Below, piece by piece: positions 34,786 through 47,400 of a DNA stretch of 64,000 nucleotides. Under the pieces are notes generated by a model. That model worked only from the letters and a program-made list of their open reading frames with translations, did no database searches and had not been told where the DNA came from. The position numbers and the translations under genes are program-made. Origin of the DNA: Pleurostoma richardsiae (Eukaryota > Ascomycota > Sordariomycetes > Calosphaeriales > Pleurostomataceae); assembly GCA_030052745.1 (NCBI GenBank), contig JANBVO010000005.1:248001-312000 (forward strand), in the 5' to 3' direction. Position 1 is the stretch's first letter; each line of letters opens with the position of its first letter.

Positions 34786-37452
34786 TCATCGATTCATGTG
34801 ATCGATCCGGATGCTAACCGCTCTCCTGTGAGCCTCGAGCTCCTCCACCTTGGCCAGCTGCATCACCGCCCCGCCCACGTTGCGGAGGCCCTCCGCCGTC
34901 AGGTTCGAGCTAGTGATGTGCTTGAGGAAGGACGCCAGGTTGACGCCCGAGTACTGCTTGGCATAGCCGTAGGTAGCTAGAAAAGTTGTCAGCTAGTATC
35001 TCTAGTTGTTGAATTCAGCGTGACACTTACGCAGAGAGTGATTCACGCCCGCCGAGTAGTCGCCCACGCTCTCCGGAGTCCACTGGCCGATGAACACGCT
35101 GCCCGCGTTCATGACCAGTTCGGACACCTTCTCCGCGTCCTTGAGCTGCAAGATCAAGTGCTCCGGCGCGTACTCATTGCTGACCTTCATCGCCTCCTCG
35201 ATGGTCTTGACCTGGATCGTGAGCGAGTGGGCGATCGAGCCGCGCACAATGTCAACTCTCGGCAGGGCCATCGCCTGCTTGTGGAGCTCGTCCTCGATTG
35301 CCTGCAGACTCTGCTCCGAGAGGTCGACCGCGACAAGGACAACCTGGCTGTCGACGCCGTGCTCGGCCTGTGAAAGCAGATCTGAAGCGACGAACGCCGG
35401 GTTGGCATCCTTGTCGGCGATGACCAGGACTTCCGAGGGACCGGCCGGCATGTCGATTCCGACGCCGGCATTCGTGTCGTTGCTGACGTGCATCTTGGCG
35501 GCCGTGACGAACTGGTTGCCCGGTCCAAGGATCTTGTCGACCTTGCTGACGCTCTCGGTGCCGTACGCCATAGCTGCCACAGCCTGAGCGCCTCCAGCGA
35601 GCACGATGCTCTCGGCACCAACCTTGTGAGCGACGTAGACAATCTCTGGCGTAACGCTGCCGTCCTGCCGCGGTGGCGACGCCAGAACGATCTTCTGGCA
35701 CCCGGCAACCATGGCAGGAACTCCCAGCATGAGAGCAGTGCTTGGCAGAACCGCCGTGCCGCCAGGGACGTACAGACCGACGCGCTCGATAGGCCTGGAG
35801 AATCGGCTGCAGATGACGCCTGGCATGGTCTCCACCTTCAGGGGCTTGTCGTCTTTCTGTGCGGCGTGGAACTTTCGGATATTCTCGAACGAGATGTCGA
35901 TGGCCTTGATCGTCTCCGCGGGCAGCTGCATGAGAGATTCCGGGAATGGTGCCTTGAGAACCGGGGACGTGAGGGACGTCGCCTTCTCGAACTTGTGAGT
36001 GTATGACAGGAGTGCCTTGTCGCCGCCGTTCTTCACTTCATCAATAATAGGTACCACGATCTTCATGATAGCCTCAGATGACTTCTGCGAAGGGCGACTC
36101 AAGGCCGCGTTCAGCTCCTCTTCGCTCGTCTTCGAAAGGTCTAAGCGCTGCATGGTAATTCGACCACCAGCGGGCTTAGCAGGAGCGGGCGCGGGCGCGG
36201 GAGCCGTGGTAGAAACGCCATTGGCAGGTTTGATGCCCTCCTTCTCTGCCCATTTGCCTTTAGCATTACCAGCTCGCCGCTTAACCTTCAAACCCTTGGC
36301 ATCGAGGCTCTTCTCGATGTCACCCAGCGTGACACCAGCGCTCACTGCCTTTGTGAGCGCGAAGTAGATGAGATCGGCGGCCTCAAAAGCCACTTCGTCA
36401 ACCGTCTTCGCGTCACAGAGCTCCTCTGCTTCCTCCATAATCTTTGCTCGCAGCAGCTTCTCGTCTGAGAAGAGTCGGGCCGTGTATGAGCCTACCGGCG
36501 CGGATTCTTTCCTCGAGCGCAGCGTCTGCTCTAACCGGGCGACGCCGCTGAGCTCTCCAAAGCATCCGAATTGCTCCAGGTGGCAGAATCTGCCCTTTTG
36601 CTTGACGACAAACTTGAGCGCGTCGAAGTCGCAGTCGAACGATATCCTGATCAGCTGCTGGGTGTCGCCAGAAGTTGCTCCCTTGTACCATAGACCACGT
36701 TTTCGGCTCTGGTAGACCCCTGTCTGGGTCCTCACAGACTCCGTGACGCTCTCCAGGCTGCTGTACACGAGCCCCAGCGCAGTTCCCCTCTCGTCGCACA
36801 CAACGGTCGGTAAAAGTCCATCGGTCCTGTCAGACTTCCAACGCTCTGAGAGAACCGTTGACAGCGACAGCTTGCCCTCCGAAGGGCCCTTGGTTGTAGT
36901 GAGCGCCGTTGAAGGGAGGACCGGGATTGCCGACGTCGATCGTGCTATTCCGAGGAAGGTCTCCAAGCTTGTGGCAGGAGACGGCTTGATGAACAATGAC
37001 GGTATCTTGTTCTGCTTGACTCCCTCCTCCAGCATGGAAGCCGATATTGTCCTTGGATCAACAGTGATGAGCAACCCATGCTCGGCGGGCACCATCAGAT
37101 CGCTAGAGCTGGTCACCTTTGTCACCACAGGAGCCACTCTCGAGCCGTACTCGGCATATTGTGTAAGTTGCTCCGGCTTCACGAAGACTTTGCGAGCGCC
37201 GCCATCGAGCAGCGAGACGACGTCTTCTGTGGAGCTCAGCCCAGTTACGTCCAGGTACGGCTGGAACTCTGCATTGTGCTGCCCCAGAAAGCGCTGCACC
37301 TTCTCCAAGTTCTGATGGGTCACTTCGAGAAAAACTGCACCAAGGCAGCTCACTTCCTCTCTGGTCAGGCCCTCGGTCTCTCCACCCAGACCTGGTGGTA
37401 TGGAGACGCTGACGAGAAAGGGAAGCGGGAACGTCGACTCCGTAGGCCCCAT
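34786..37452 (-). CDS. HIS4: Trifunctional histidine biosynthesis protein (HisI-HisE-HisD)
   Basis: Exons 37452-35031 and 34976-34786 are separated by a 54-bp GT-AG intron and give 870 aa. The intron falls inside the conserved HisD sequence NHSLPTYGYA and restores it exactly. An N-terminal region of about 210 residues typical of fungal enzymes is followed by phosphoribosyl-AMP cyclohydrolase (about 212-292; DCDFDALKFV and RFCHL), phosphoribosyl-ATP pyrophosphatase (about 305-392; EEAEEL and EAADLIYF), and, after an Ala/Pro linker, histidinol dehydrogenase (about 435-870; GLYVPGGTA, DMPAGPSEVLVIAD and the zinc-site motif QAEHG). It catalyses steps 2, 3 and the last two oxidations of histidine synthesis in the cytosol. 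It is the counterpart of yeast HIS4 and Neurospora his-3. TGACTC elements upstream suggest general amino-acid control. Confidence 0.97.
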
Positions 37453-38087
37453 TGTGGACTGTTCTTCACTGACTGATTACTCAATGGGTTGTGGAATTGG
37501 TATCCACGGATGGACAAGCTGAGCCGTATATAAACAACACAGTGGACGAGGAAGAGTCACACAAATCGCCTGATATCGTGCAACTTTTGGTGACTCGATC
37601 ACGGCTAAAAAATCTCGACCCGTCTGGCGTATCTCCTGCATCGGCATTCTCGAATGGCGGGGCACCAAAACTGCCCACGCTGCCCCTCCTTCTTCAGATC
37701 CGCAGACGTCAGAGCACAGGGTCCCAAGGCCCGCATTTGGCTAAAGGGTGGCCCGTGCATATAAAGTATAGCGGAGCGTATCAACTATTCACCGATCAAT
37801 TGGGCGCCCTACAGGTATCGCTGTACTTTGAGACTCGGCGCGACGACCTCTTAACACCGCGCTCGATCAAACAACAGCTGCCACCACAACCTTGTGCAAG
37901 CATCAATAATTGAATGACAAATCCCCAGGACTGGCTACAGTCTACCTGGTTGCCCTTCTTGTCTGGCCATCCGCCGCCGAAAACGGCATGCTTGCCGACC
38001 CGTGCTAAACGGCTCGCGCACCTTCTATCCACCTAATTTACCTACCTACCTACCAATTCACCTCGCGCAAACCTTCGCATCGCAATA
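37453..38087. other. Divergent HIS4/TAF9 promoter
   Basis: 635 bp between the two start codons. It contains two TGACTC elements on opposite strands (37554-37559 and 37591-37596), a TATATAAA at 37527-37534, a TATAAAG at about 37760-37766, and a run of TACCTACC repeats at 38040-38053 just before the TAF9 ATG. Confidence 0.6.
37554..37596. promoter_or_regulatory. Pair of CPC1/Gcn4-type TGACTC elements upstream of HIS4
   Basis: GAGTCA at 37554-37559 and TGACTC at 37591-37596 lie 100-145 bp upstream of the HIS4 ATG. They match the core recognised by the Gcn4/CPC1/CpcA bZIP factors that induce amino-acid biosynthetic genes on starvation. Position and target gene make a functional role plausible; binding is inferred. 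Confidence 0.5.
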
Positions 38088-38987
38088 ATGGCGACCACAT
38101 CCTCCGCCCCTCAAACAAACGGCATCCCGCCCTCGTCATCAGGCGGCACCGGCTCGCAGCAGACCCTCGTCGGCACCCAGTCACAACAAGCGCCCGCCGC
38201 GCACAGCCAAAACACCCCCAGCCAGTCCGCGCCGCAGACGTCGCAGAACGCCGCGACGCTCAACGCCCCGTCGGCGCAGCAGCAGCACCACCAGATGTCC
38301 TCCAGCGCCACGGCGCCGCGGCCACGCGACGCGCGCACCATCGAGCTGCTCCTGACCGCGCAGGGCGTCACCGCCTACGAGGCGCGCGTGCCCCTGCTGC
38401 TGATGGACTTCGCCTACCGGCACAGCTCCTCCGTGCTCTGCGACGCGATCCACCTCTCCGCCGACCCCTACACCACCCACGCCGGGTCCAAGCCCTCCGC
38501 CACCGCCGGCGCCGGCACCGCCAGCGTGCCGGGGACCGCCGGGGACGCCACCGTGTCCGCCAACGCCGTGCAGCTCGCCATACAGTCCCGCCTGGCCTAT
38601 CAGTTCAGGGGCGGGCCGGGCCGCGCGGGCGGCGGCGGCGCCAGCAAGAACTACCTCCAGGACCTGGCCATGCAGCGCAACGCCGTGGGCCTGCCCAAGG
38701 TGGCGCCCAGCGAGTGGGGGGTTAGGCTGCCGAGCGAGCGGTTCGTGCTCAGCGGCGTGGGATGGGGCCTGCGGGACGTGTGGGCGGGCCTCGCCGGGGA
38801 GGAGAGCGACGAGGAAGAAGAGGACGAGGGCGAGGAGGGTGGAGAGGCGATGGAGGGGGTCGAAACGGGCGGCGCGCAGGAGGGCCAGCAGGAGAAGCCG
38901 GAGGATGTGGGCGGGGATGGAACCGAAGGTGGTACGATGGAGGATATGTTTGGGGATGACATGGAGGATGAGGAGATGGCGGAGTGA
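38088..38987 (+). CDS. TAF9: TFIID/SAGA subunit TAF9 homologue
   Basis: A single exon of 299 codons starts at the ATG at 38088. A Gln/Ser/Pro-rich N-terminus (1-75) leads into the TAF9 histone fold: PRPRDARTIELLL, then YEARVPLLLMDFAYRHSSSVLCDAIHLS. After an insertion of about 30 Gly/Ala/Thr-rich residues (127-156) the fold resumes with VSANAVQLAIQSRLAYQF. The conserved downstream region follows (YLQDLAMQRNAVGLPKV and LPSERFVLSGVGW). The C-terminus is a long Glu/Asp-rich acidic tail. TAF9 pairs with TAF6 in TFIID and SAGA. The gene is divergently arranged with HIS4 over a 635-bp promoter. Confidence 0.93.
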   Translation: MATTSSAPQTNGIPPSSSGGTGSQQTLVGTQSQQAPAAHSQNTPSQSAPQTSQNAATLNAPSAQQQHHQMSSSATAPRPRDARTIELLLTAQGVTAYEARVPLLLMDFAYRHSSSVLCDAIHLSADPYTTHAGSKPSATAGAGTASVPGTAGDATVSANAVQLAIQSRLAYQFRGGPGRAGGGGASKNYLQDLAMQRNAVGLPKVAPSEWGVRLPSERFVLSGVGWGLRDVWAGLAGEESDEEEEDEGEEGGEAMEGVETGGAQEGQQEKPEDVGGDGTEGGTMEDMFGDDMEDEEMAE

Positions 38988-39460
38988 GCGAGCTGAGGAC
39001 ACTCTAGCTTCACTATCTCGTGGCCAACGAGAGCGGGAAGTTGGTGGCCTAAAGGGCAAAATAGGTTCTGCTTTGGCGTTGGTGACTCTTTCGAAAGGCC
39101 GGAGTTCCGGATAATGGAAAAGGGAATGCCCAGCAAGATGAACTTGGGCATTACCAGAGCCAGGTACTGCGTTTGATTCACATTTGACAGCCGAGGGGGA
39201 GAAGCACCGCTAGAGTAACCGGGTGCTTTTGTACAATACTACCGACATCTGTATCAATTACAGCGCTAAACCAGACGCCCTGCTATGCAAGATGGGAAAG
39301 ACACCTCAGAACAAACCATCAACTCCTGCAAGTGACACGCCCGCGATATGCCCTGTGCTGAACGTCATGACCCCATGGGTAAGATGCAAGCCTGTCGCTC
39401 GTGCCAAATATGCTGTACATGCTGGCGCTGATGCGTTTTCGCGAATCCGATTCTTCACTC
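38988..39460. other. Convergent 3' region
   Basis: 473 bp between the TAF9 stop and the lipin stop on the opposite strand. Nothing beyond presumed 3' untranslated sequence is seen. Confidence 0.6.
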
Positions 39461-41859
39461 TTACTCCTTGATTTCCTTCTCGACCCTCAGGTTCTTGACC
39501 CCTGTGATCATCTCAGCACTGACGTCCTGGACTGCAACTTTCTGCCCAGGGCCTTTCTCCTTGTTCGCCGGCTCTGACGGTATGTGATCTCTGTGGTCCA
39601 CCTGCTCTGGCTTCTCTTCCTGTAACCCTTCCAAGTCTTGCTCTTCCTCCTCTTCCTCTTCGTCGTCAGCATCTTCGTCCTCGATCATGGACCCCATCAT
39701 CCGCTCCTCGCCTTCGTAGCTGCCGCTGAGTACGCTTCCTTCCGCGTAGCCCTCTTCGTCGACGGAGCCTCTGGAGATGTAGCTGTCAACCATACCCCCG
39801 GCGACTTCCTCGTCTTCCTCTTCCTCGTCATATTGGCTCTCGTGGTCGGCATCCGGACCCGCATCCTCGCCTTCCGTATCGCTGGCGGAGAAATCATCAA
39901 GGTCCAGAGGTGGGTCACGCCAGTAAGTGAAGTCAGTGTATTCTTCGCCGCCGCCTTTGACAAGGGTCGACACCGGGGGGAAATAGTGATCAACGACCTC
40001 TGTCATATTGACATAGCTCAGCTTCAGCTTGTTCAAGCTGAGAAGGTCGAGGGACACCTCGGCGTTGGAATTGATGGTGAAGATCCGAGTTCTCGGGACG
40101 TCGACCGTCCGGTAAGAGATCTGGTCCGTGAGCCGATTCCCGAAGCCGGCGTAGAACGGGTGATGGTCAGTGCCATAGAGCGCCTTGATGTCTCGCAGGG
40201 TGGCCATCTTGAAGATATGAGGCTTCCTGAGATAAATCTCCCGGCGGAGAGCTGCCATAGTCCGATCAGGAGACAGGATTGTAGGGCCTCTCGGAAGCCT
40301 GTACCCGTCCTGCACAATACCGTGAAGGTAAGCCCTCGTGAGGTCTGCTTGACCAATCGAACGACTACTGAGGTACATGATGTTGTAGCCGTTGGCGACA
40401 ATGTCACTGTACAGCTTCGCCACGCCCGCATGTGTCCAGTCACGACCGATCATGTTCAGGACGTGGCCCAGAGCATCCGACTTGGTGATGGTGCCGTCAA
40501 TGTCAGAGATGACGACGGGAGTTTCATGTTTCCAGAGGAACATGTAGGCTTGGCACGTCGCTCTGTTGACGGTGAAGCTCATCGAGTTCTCTCCCGGCTT
40601 CAAGTTCAGCGCCTTCAACTGATCACTAGTCAAGCGGAGCGTCTTGGCATAGCTGCGCGTGTTGTCTCTTGCAATCGTTGTCGACCCAGGAGAGGTTGGT
40701 GGAGTCTGAATACTCGAATGGCCGACGTCAGATTCAGTCCGCCTGTGCGTTGGGGACGTAGAGCTGTTGCTATCATCACTATGGTACCCTGGGTCGGAGA
40801 TGGCGTCGGCATCTATAGCCGAGTTGGAGCGGAGAGACGCCTCCATCGTCCTCTTCATCGCTGCGTCCTTGGCTTCTTCACTGCTGTAGATCCATAAGTT
40901 CCCTTCCTCGTCAATACCAAAGAGAGAGCCGATGTCATAATTGCCCTCGAGTTCCTCGGAGAGGACTTTACGCGCAAGGATCTCCGCTCGCAGTGCATCT
41001 TCCTCGTTGTTCTTGAAACCGGTCATATCAAGCATCAGGTCGCCGGTCTCCGTCACTTTGCTTGGAATATTGACCGCTTCAAGCTCCTTTGACAAACTGA
41101 TTGCACGCTCAACGGCCTCCTGGGCAGACAATGGCGGTGGACTGTATGACCTGTCTGACATACCAAGACTGTCCGGGTCCTCGGATAAGTCCGAGACGCT
41201 GAGCTGCTTCCTAGCCGTGCGACGGAGAATATCATCGCTGTGGAAGCGTTGTCCCAAGGATGACCAGTCTCCAGATGCCGGTCTCCCATATGAGAGCTCG
41301 GGAGACGTCGACAGGGGCGTTACTACTCCTGTAAACATCAGTATGAGGGGAGGAACTGGCTAACAGGAGACTACGAACCATTATCCCGAGGAGCGGAGCT
41401 TGAATATATGACAGCGGGAGGAGGGCGTTGCAGACTAACAGTCGAAGTCGAGCGGGGTTTACCGGCGTCTTCATCCAGCTGGAGGGGAGGAGGCTCCTGT
41501 AGGCCGGGTGTAGTCGGCCTCTTGGCTAGTAACGGCGGACTGGATGCAGGAGACACCAGAGGCGAGGTCTGCATGCTCTGTGGTATGGTGTCGGTCGTCT
41601 CAAAGACGAAAAATGCTTCGCCGCCTTCCCCGAGCTTCATGGCATAGTCCTGCTTGAGGCTGTTGACCTTAAACTCGACCTTCTTCTCATACGGGCGCAA
41701 CAGCGAGAACTTGCCGAAGCGCACGTGGAAGGGAGAGCAAGCCAGTGTTCCATCGTCCAGTTCGACCACAATAACGTCGCATGCTCCCGAGAGCGTGCTG
41801 GGGTTGAGTGTGTTCCATGCTGTCGAGACCGAATCGGATATGTTTCGCACGTATTGCAT
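39461..41859 (-). CDS. PAH1: Lipin-type phosphatidate phosphatase
   Basis: Exons 41859-41379 and 41328-39461 are separated by a 50-bp GT-AG intron with a CTGAT branch site and give 782 aa. The N-terminus (MQYVRNISDSVS...) is the amphipathic helix and N-LIP domain (about 1-100; DDGTLACSPFHVRFGKF). Phosphorylatable Ser/Pro-rich stretches follow. The C-LIP HAD-type catalytic domain begins near 395 and contains D436-I-D438-G-T, the nucleophile motif, followed by the conserved LGHVLNMIGRDWTH. The tail is very acidic (runs of Glu/Asp about 630-735). The enzyme dephosphorylates phosphatidate to diacylglycerol at the nuclear envelope/ER and lipid droplets, controlling storage lipid and phospholipid synthesis. 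Long GC-rich antisense frames here are shadows. Confidence 0.96.
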
Positions 41860-44415
41860 GGTCGCCGATCTGCTGTCCGCACAGCAAGTTTAACCTCAAG
41901 CAGCTCTTGCAGGGACGCTACGGTCCCAGGTACAAGGCTTCAACTTTCTCAAGGAGAGGATGATCTGGCTCGGTGTTCGTGTTGCGGGTTCAGCTTGACG
42001 TATTGTTGAGGATGTGGTTACCGCGCGAGTTCCGGCCCGGCAAGGCCAACTGGTGATGATGGGAGGTCGATTGCAGGTCACGGAAGCAAATGGGCGAGGA
42101 TATTATCTGCTTTAGCTTGCAGGATGCAGTCGATGCCAAACGTGTATTTCGCAGTCAATGAAGGGCGCTTAGGACCAAGGAGAGATTCCGGCAGCAAAAT
42201 ACAGCGTCGTAAATGTATGACGACGGATATGTAACGTGGGTATTGCGGGTGTTGGGAAGGTTGCCCAGCTGGTGGGCGGCTGACGGGGAGAAAATGGGAC
42301 GAGGGTTGGAGGCATTGGGGCCTGTCAATCAGTCACCGGACAGCCCAACAATCCGCCAGGTACCGGCGTCGTCCGTAGTGGCTACGAGCTCGGTATCTGT
42401 GTCCTAACAAATATTTCGCCACCATAGCGCATATAGGCAGCAATTTACAATAGACATAAGATAACAGGCAGGTCTCAGCTACATCTCCCTGCGATCTGTC
42501 CCAGCGCTCTTTTGGGGGCTTCTAGCTTGTGACAGTGCTCCTTTGCAGGGTTCTGATGAGAGGTGCTGATGTCATTGTGCGGTATCCCCCTCGTTCGACG
42601 CTGAGGTGAAGGCTCATCATGGCCTTGCGAGCACTGCTTTGCTGCTTTGTGTGAGGCCTTTGACATAAAGAGCCGGACGTGTTTGGGTTGTCTGTAGTCT
42701 CAGGATAGACTTGCCCCTGATTCTGCGAAAGACAATAGGATTCTTGTCGGTTGCCGAAAGGGAATGTCTCGCCTCTTTGGCTTTCTCCATCCGCACCACA
42801 TTAATGCGCTAGCAGCTGGCTTTGTTCCCGTTTTAGGTGCTGCTGGCGCTGCTGGCGCGCTGGCATGCCTTGGCAAGTTGAGGGGATCTTGGCTCTGTGC
42901 CTTCGGAAGGTTTCGTGCATGATCGGCCGAGTGCGGATGGCCGTTATTCTGGCCATGCGGCGGTTGAGGCGCCACAGCCCAGCTTGGGTGCTTGTGGGTG
43001 ACTCGACGGCCTACCCAGCGAAGTTCCCGGGCGGAGAGGGTGGATCTCTATATGCAACGGGCCTCGGCCGCCTGGTATCCTGGTGGCATCTCGTCAAGCA
43101 ATCCGGCCGAGGAGTACGGATCGCCAAGGAATGGCTGCCAGATCCCTCGCTTGTTAGCTCTCTCAGTCTCCCTAAGGGATAGCACCGCCGTCTGCGCATC
43201 CTGAAAGGGCAGGTTAGAACTATACGGCGTCCGAGTCAACTTTATGTAAGTATCTTCGCTACTATCATGGCAAGCTTGAGGTTATGTTGGTCCCTATTCA
43301 CCCATACGCTCTCTCCCACCCGGACAAGAAAGAAGGCGAGATCTAAGTGCCATCCTCTTCTTACCCGCAACGCCCCGTGTACTGCGAGTGCTCACCCCGG
43401 CCGCCGGAATGGCGACGGGAAAAGAGCACACATATGTGCGAAGAAAGTCCGGAGCCCGACTGATGAACGCTGCCATCATGCCATCTCCTCCTCTGCTTAG
43501 CCAGTAACCATCACGCTCCCCGCTGGCGCATCGAGGCTAGCGCATGCGATGGAAGGATTGAAAGCTGGCCGCCCTCCACCTGCGGCAATGATCGGCCTCC
43601 GACCTGCGGAACATGGTCAAGGCGAACAGTGCAGCGAAAGAGGGGAAATGGAGCCCAGAGCGCGACAGACAAACGCAACATGCCTGAAAGTATCTTCCCC
43701 GGACTGCAGACCGGCGTCGCTGTAGGGTAGAGATGACTGTCGGCCTTGCAGCTCTACCTTTCATTACTAGTCGAGTACCAAGTGATGCAGCCGCATGCCT
43801 GGCTGGGTAGGGTAGATGGAAGCATGCGGAAGAAATTAAAGTAAAACGTTGAAAGAGGCTTAACCTGCGGTAACTAACCCAACAAGACGACAGAAGGGAG
43901 GCCAGGGCCGCCAGGCTGCAGAGACAATCACTACTGCCGAGGCGGCTCCTTGACATGAGCCGAAGGATGCGGAGTCGAGGAGATGTGGGCAGAATGAAGA
44001 GGCTCTGGTTGGTCCGTTTGCCCGTCGGACTTGTGCCCTGCCATCCCGCCCTCTGGAGGAGGCGTCGCCCCGTTTTGCGTCTGACTGACTGGACTGGACT
44101 TGACTTGACTGACTAGCAGTACCAGAGGCTCTGACCGACCGTCTCTCTCTCCCCTTTGGCCTCGCAGAAATTTATGATTCGTAGAGAGGAGAGGAGGAAG
44201 TCTGCGTTCTTTTAGCTCTCACCCTTCCTCCATCACCCGTCGGGACACACTCCCTGTTGAACCCCCCGGTATTGCGGCCGACGATTCCCTTTCGCTCGGC
44301 CACACTCGATTTGCACCCTTTTTTTCCCTTTGTTGTCCCGCCGCCGTACGACTCGACCGCACGACCGCGCGACCGTCTGACCTGTTCTCCCCCGCTGTCG
44401 TCGCACCGCTGCGCT
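41860..44415. other. Divergent intergenic region, 2.55 kb
   Basis: The region lies between the starts of PAH1 (-) and the fibronectin-III protein (+). There is no supportable gene; the longest ATG frames are about 100 codons without motifs. Short GACT-type direct repeats occupy 44081-44114, and a pyrimidine-rich leader precedes the ATG at 44416. Confidence 0.55.
44081..44114. repeat. Short GACT/GGACT direct repeats
   Basis: About seven imperfect tetra- to pentamer units (GACT, GGACT, TGACTT) lie in tandem about 300 bp before the fibronectin-III gene. It is a simple-sequence tract in the promoter region. Confidence 0.6.
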
Positions 44416-47400
44416 ATGTCATGGACCTCATATGCGCCGCTTGTTCCAACTGCTCTGGTCGTCTGTGCTGTGCTCGCATGGTGGTTTACTGAGCCCAAGA
44501 CTGCCCATCTCAACCTCATCGTCGCCATCGGCTGCGCACTCTTCTGCTGGGCGGTTGCTCCCAACCTGGGCAGCGACTTCCCTTCCTCCTTCTACGCCTT
44601 CTGCATGAGCACCGCAACCATCTTCAGTCTGGATCACCTTGTCGTGAGCAACTCCAATATGCTTCTGACGGGAGCCGCTCTCGTTTGGTGAGGATCCCTG
44701 CTTGCGATTTCCCGTCGATCAGCCCTCTCATGTCGCTGGACTGCACACTGACTGGAGATTACTGTCTGTTAGGTTGATGCGGAGAGCATGGCAGACATTA
44801 TGGAAACCCGTTCCCGAGCTCATCAACATCCTGGGTGTCGACGTCCCCGATGCGCCTGACGTTATGCTTGCGGGAATCGGTATCGACAAGGCCACCGTGA
44901 ACTGGGCGCGACCTCATCCGAACAAACCGGTGCAGAAATTCTTGATACAGGTTAATGGGGTAGTCGGTAAGCAGCGCTTCACCTGGGTTACTCAACCTGT
45001 TCGAACAAAAATCTAACGGAGAGAAGTGGGCGAGTCTCCCGCAAACCAAGAGACGGCTATCACGGTTACCGGCCTGAAGCCAGATCATTTCTACAACGTA
45101 CGTGTCATCGCCGTGGGCTCGAATAATTTTCAGGCCGGCAGCCGTGTCATCCGTCTCCGTACCTTCGGCCGCGACGGCAAACCCCAGCTGGGCAACTCAC
45201 GTCTCCCTCCGAGCTTCGAACCCGACGACCAGCAGTCAGTCAACACAGACCATGGCGAGGAAGGTGGCGGTCAGCGCAACTCCATCGCGGCTATTGAGAC
45301 CGCCGCCGTCCCTGATGCAGCGAGTTCACTGGCTCGTGAAGGCAGTTCCGGCGGAACCGGCCCAAGGAGGAACACGGTCGGCCGGAGACATTCCCCGTCT
45401 ACCACAAGTATAGACCAACAACCTGTGCGGAAAAACAGCACTGGGCAGTCTGAGGCAGAGGTGCGGGTGCTTGGTGAGAGGTTCGACAGTATACGCAAGG
45501 AGACGGAAGAGACCACTTCGCTCATCGCAAAAGAGGAAGAGGACCACAAGAAGCTCATGGAAGAGCTAGAGCAGGAGAGGCGGCGCAAGAGAGCGGATCA
45601 AAAGAAGAAAGAGGAGCAAACTGAGAAGCTCAAGAAGGAGCTGAACACGACGGACCGGGCAATGCGTTCCGCGATACAGCGGAAGGCACAGAAGGAGAAA
45701 GAGCTGAAGGCAAGACAAGCCGATAGGTCCCGCTATCACGATAACGTTGCGAAGTGGGATCGACAGATTCAGGAGTGGCAGAAAGAAGAGAAAGAATTCG
45801 ATGAGAGGAAGAGAACGGTGGAGGAAGAGGGCAGAATTAAGGTCCAAAAGCTACGCGAGTGCAAGGACAACATGCAAGAGGAATGCTCTCGGTTGGAGAC
45901 TGAGCTGAAGGAAAAGAGAGAGCAGGTCAAGCACCTGGAAGACGATAGGAAGAAGCTTCCCGGTGCCGAGGAGGATGTTGACTGGAGAGAGAAGGACATG
46001 GAGATGAGGCGCGACTGGCAGCGGCGGGAGCGCGAGTGGCAGATCAAGATCCATCAGGAGATGAGGAAAGGCACCTACCTCGACGAGAATCTGCATGCTC
46101 TCCAACTACAGCTCCAGCAGATTCCTCATGCTAACTACCCCTTTTTCAACCAAGCGAATACATCCTCGGCTGAAGTTGACAGCACCGTGAACGGTCAGCT
46201 CAAGCGTCGGAGCAGAAACGGCACCTCACTCTCCAACACGATGGCTTCTCCAGGCCCCTCGTTCTCCATGCCTGATACAGGTCTTTCTCAGACTAGCCGG
46301 TTTGGAGTTCCTCGCCCTCCTCCTGGATTCGGAACGACGTCGTCATTTGGAGACTCGCATGCGGATGCACCCGAAGGCCTTGACGACGCGACAATGTTGG
46401 CCCTGACGGGAGGTGCCCCCTTGAGCCCCTCCGCGACGGCGCTCTTGCCAAGTGGTATATTCGCGGATGACGCGGATGACGAGCCTCTGAGCCCGTCCGA
46501 CGACGTGTCCAGGCAGAGCCCCTTTGCGCCCGCCCACGCCGCGACCCCGGAAAGGGATACTCAGTCTCCAGCGTCGTCGCCTCGCTCTACGAGCATCTTC
46601 TCAAGCCCCCAGTCATCCGCGCAGAATCTACCGTTCGCGCAGATGTCGAACGATAACAGCGAGAGAAAGTCCTTGCATTCCCTCAACGGCGTCTTCTCAT
46701 CACCTCACATGGCGCCGGGTCAACCGTCTATCAATAGGCTTGGAAGCTTGTTCTCCTTCCAGCGCAGTCGGACAGCACCGAAAGGTCTGGAGGAGGGCCC
46801 TGCTCTGGGGACCTTGAAGCACGGACAAAGCCAGTCGTTCCCTCGTAACGATGAAGATGGCGTTTCGAATAAGCGTCGGATCAGCCTCTCGAGCTGGAAC
46901 GTCTTCAATCGAAACTCCGCAGGACCTGAAACCTTGGATAGCTTCGTCCCTTCCACCACGAGGGGCTTCTCAGCTAAGAGTCTGTTCGGCTCAAGAGCCA
47001 CAGCAGGCGTTTTCGCTGAGCGAGACCCGAGCAGCCCTAGACCGGCTTCCATCGCCTCCTCAGAGTTGCCTCGGCCCTCTACCGACAGCGGATCCATCTG
47101 GGGGCCGCACGACGCGATACTGGGAAAGCAGAGTCGAATCTGGTCGATGGAGCCAGGCTGGTCAAGGAACCCTTCTCGGAGGCCCTCCCTCCATGGATCT
47201 CCGTCTCAGCTGAAGACCACGCTAGCCTCTGCAGAAGATGAGATCTTGGACGAGGAGGCTCTTCTTGATCCTCAGGTCTCCCCTTCGCAGGTGGGAGTCA
47301 TCGGAAGTCGCATTCCGGTGTCGAGGAAGGTCTCCATGTCCAAGAATCTTAATCCTGCTGCACCTTCATTCATGGGCTCTATATTCCGCCCGAAGTCTGA

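Noticed and set aside
39638-40897. 419-codon frame antisense to PAH1
   Set aside because: It has no motifs, and the opposite strand encodes the conserved lipin catalytic domain. It is a shadow caused by codon composition.
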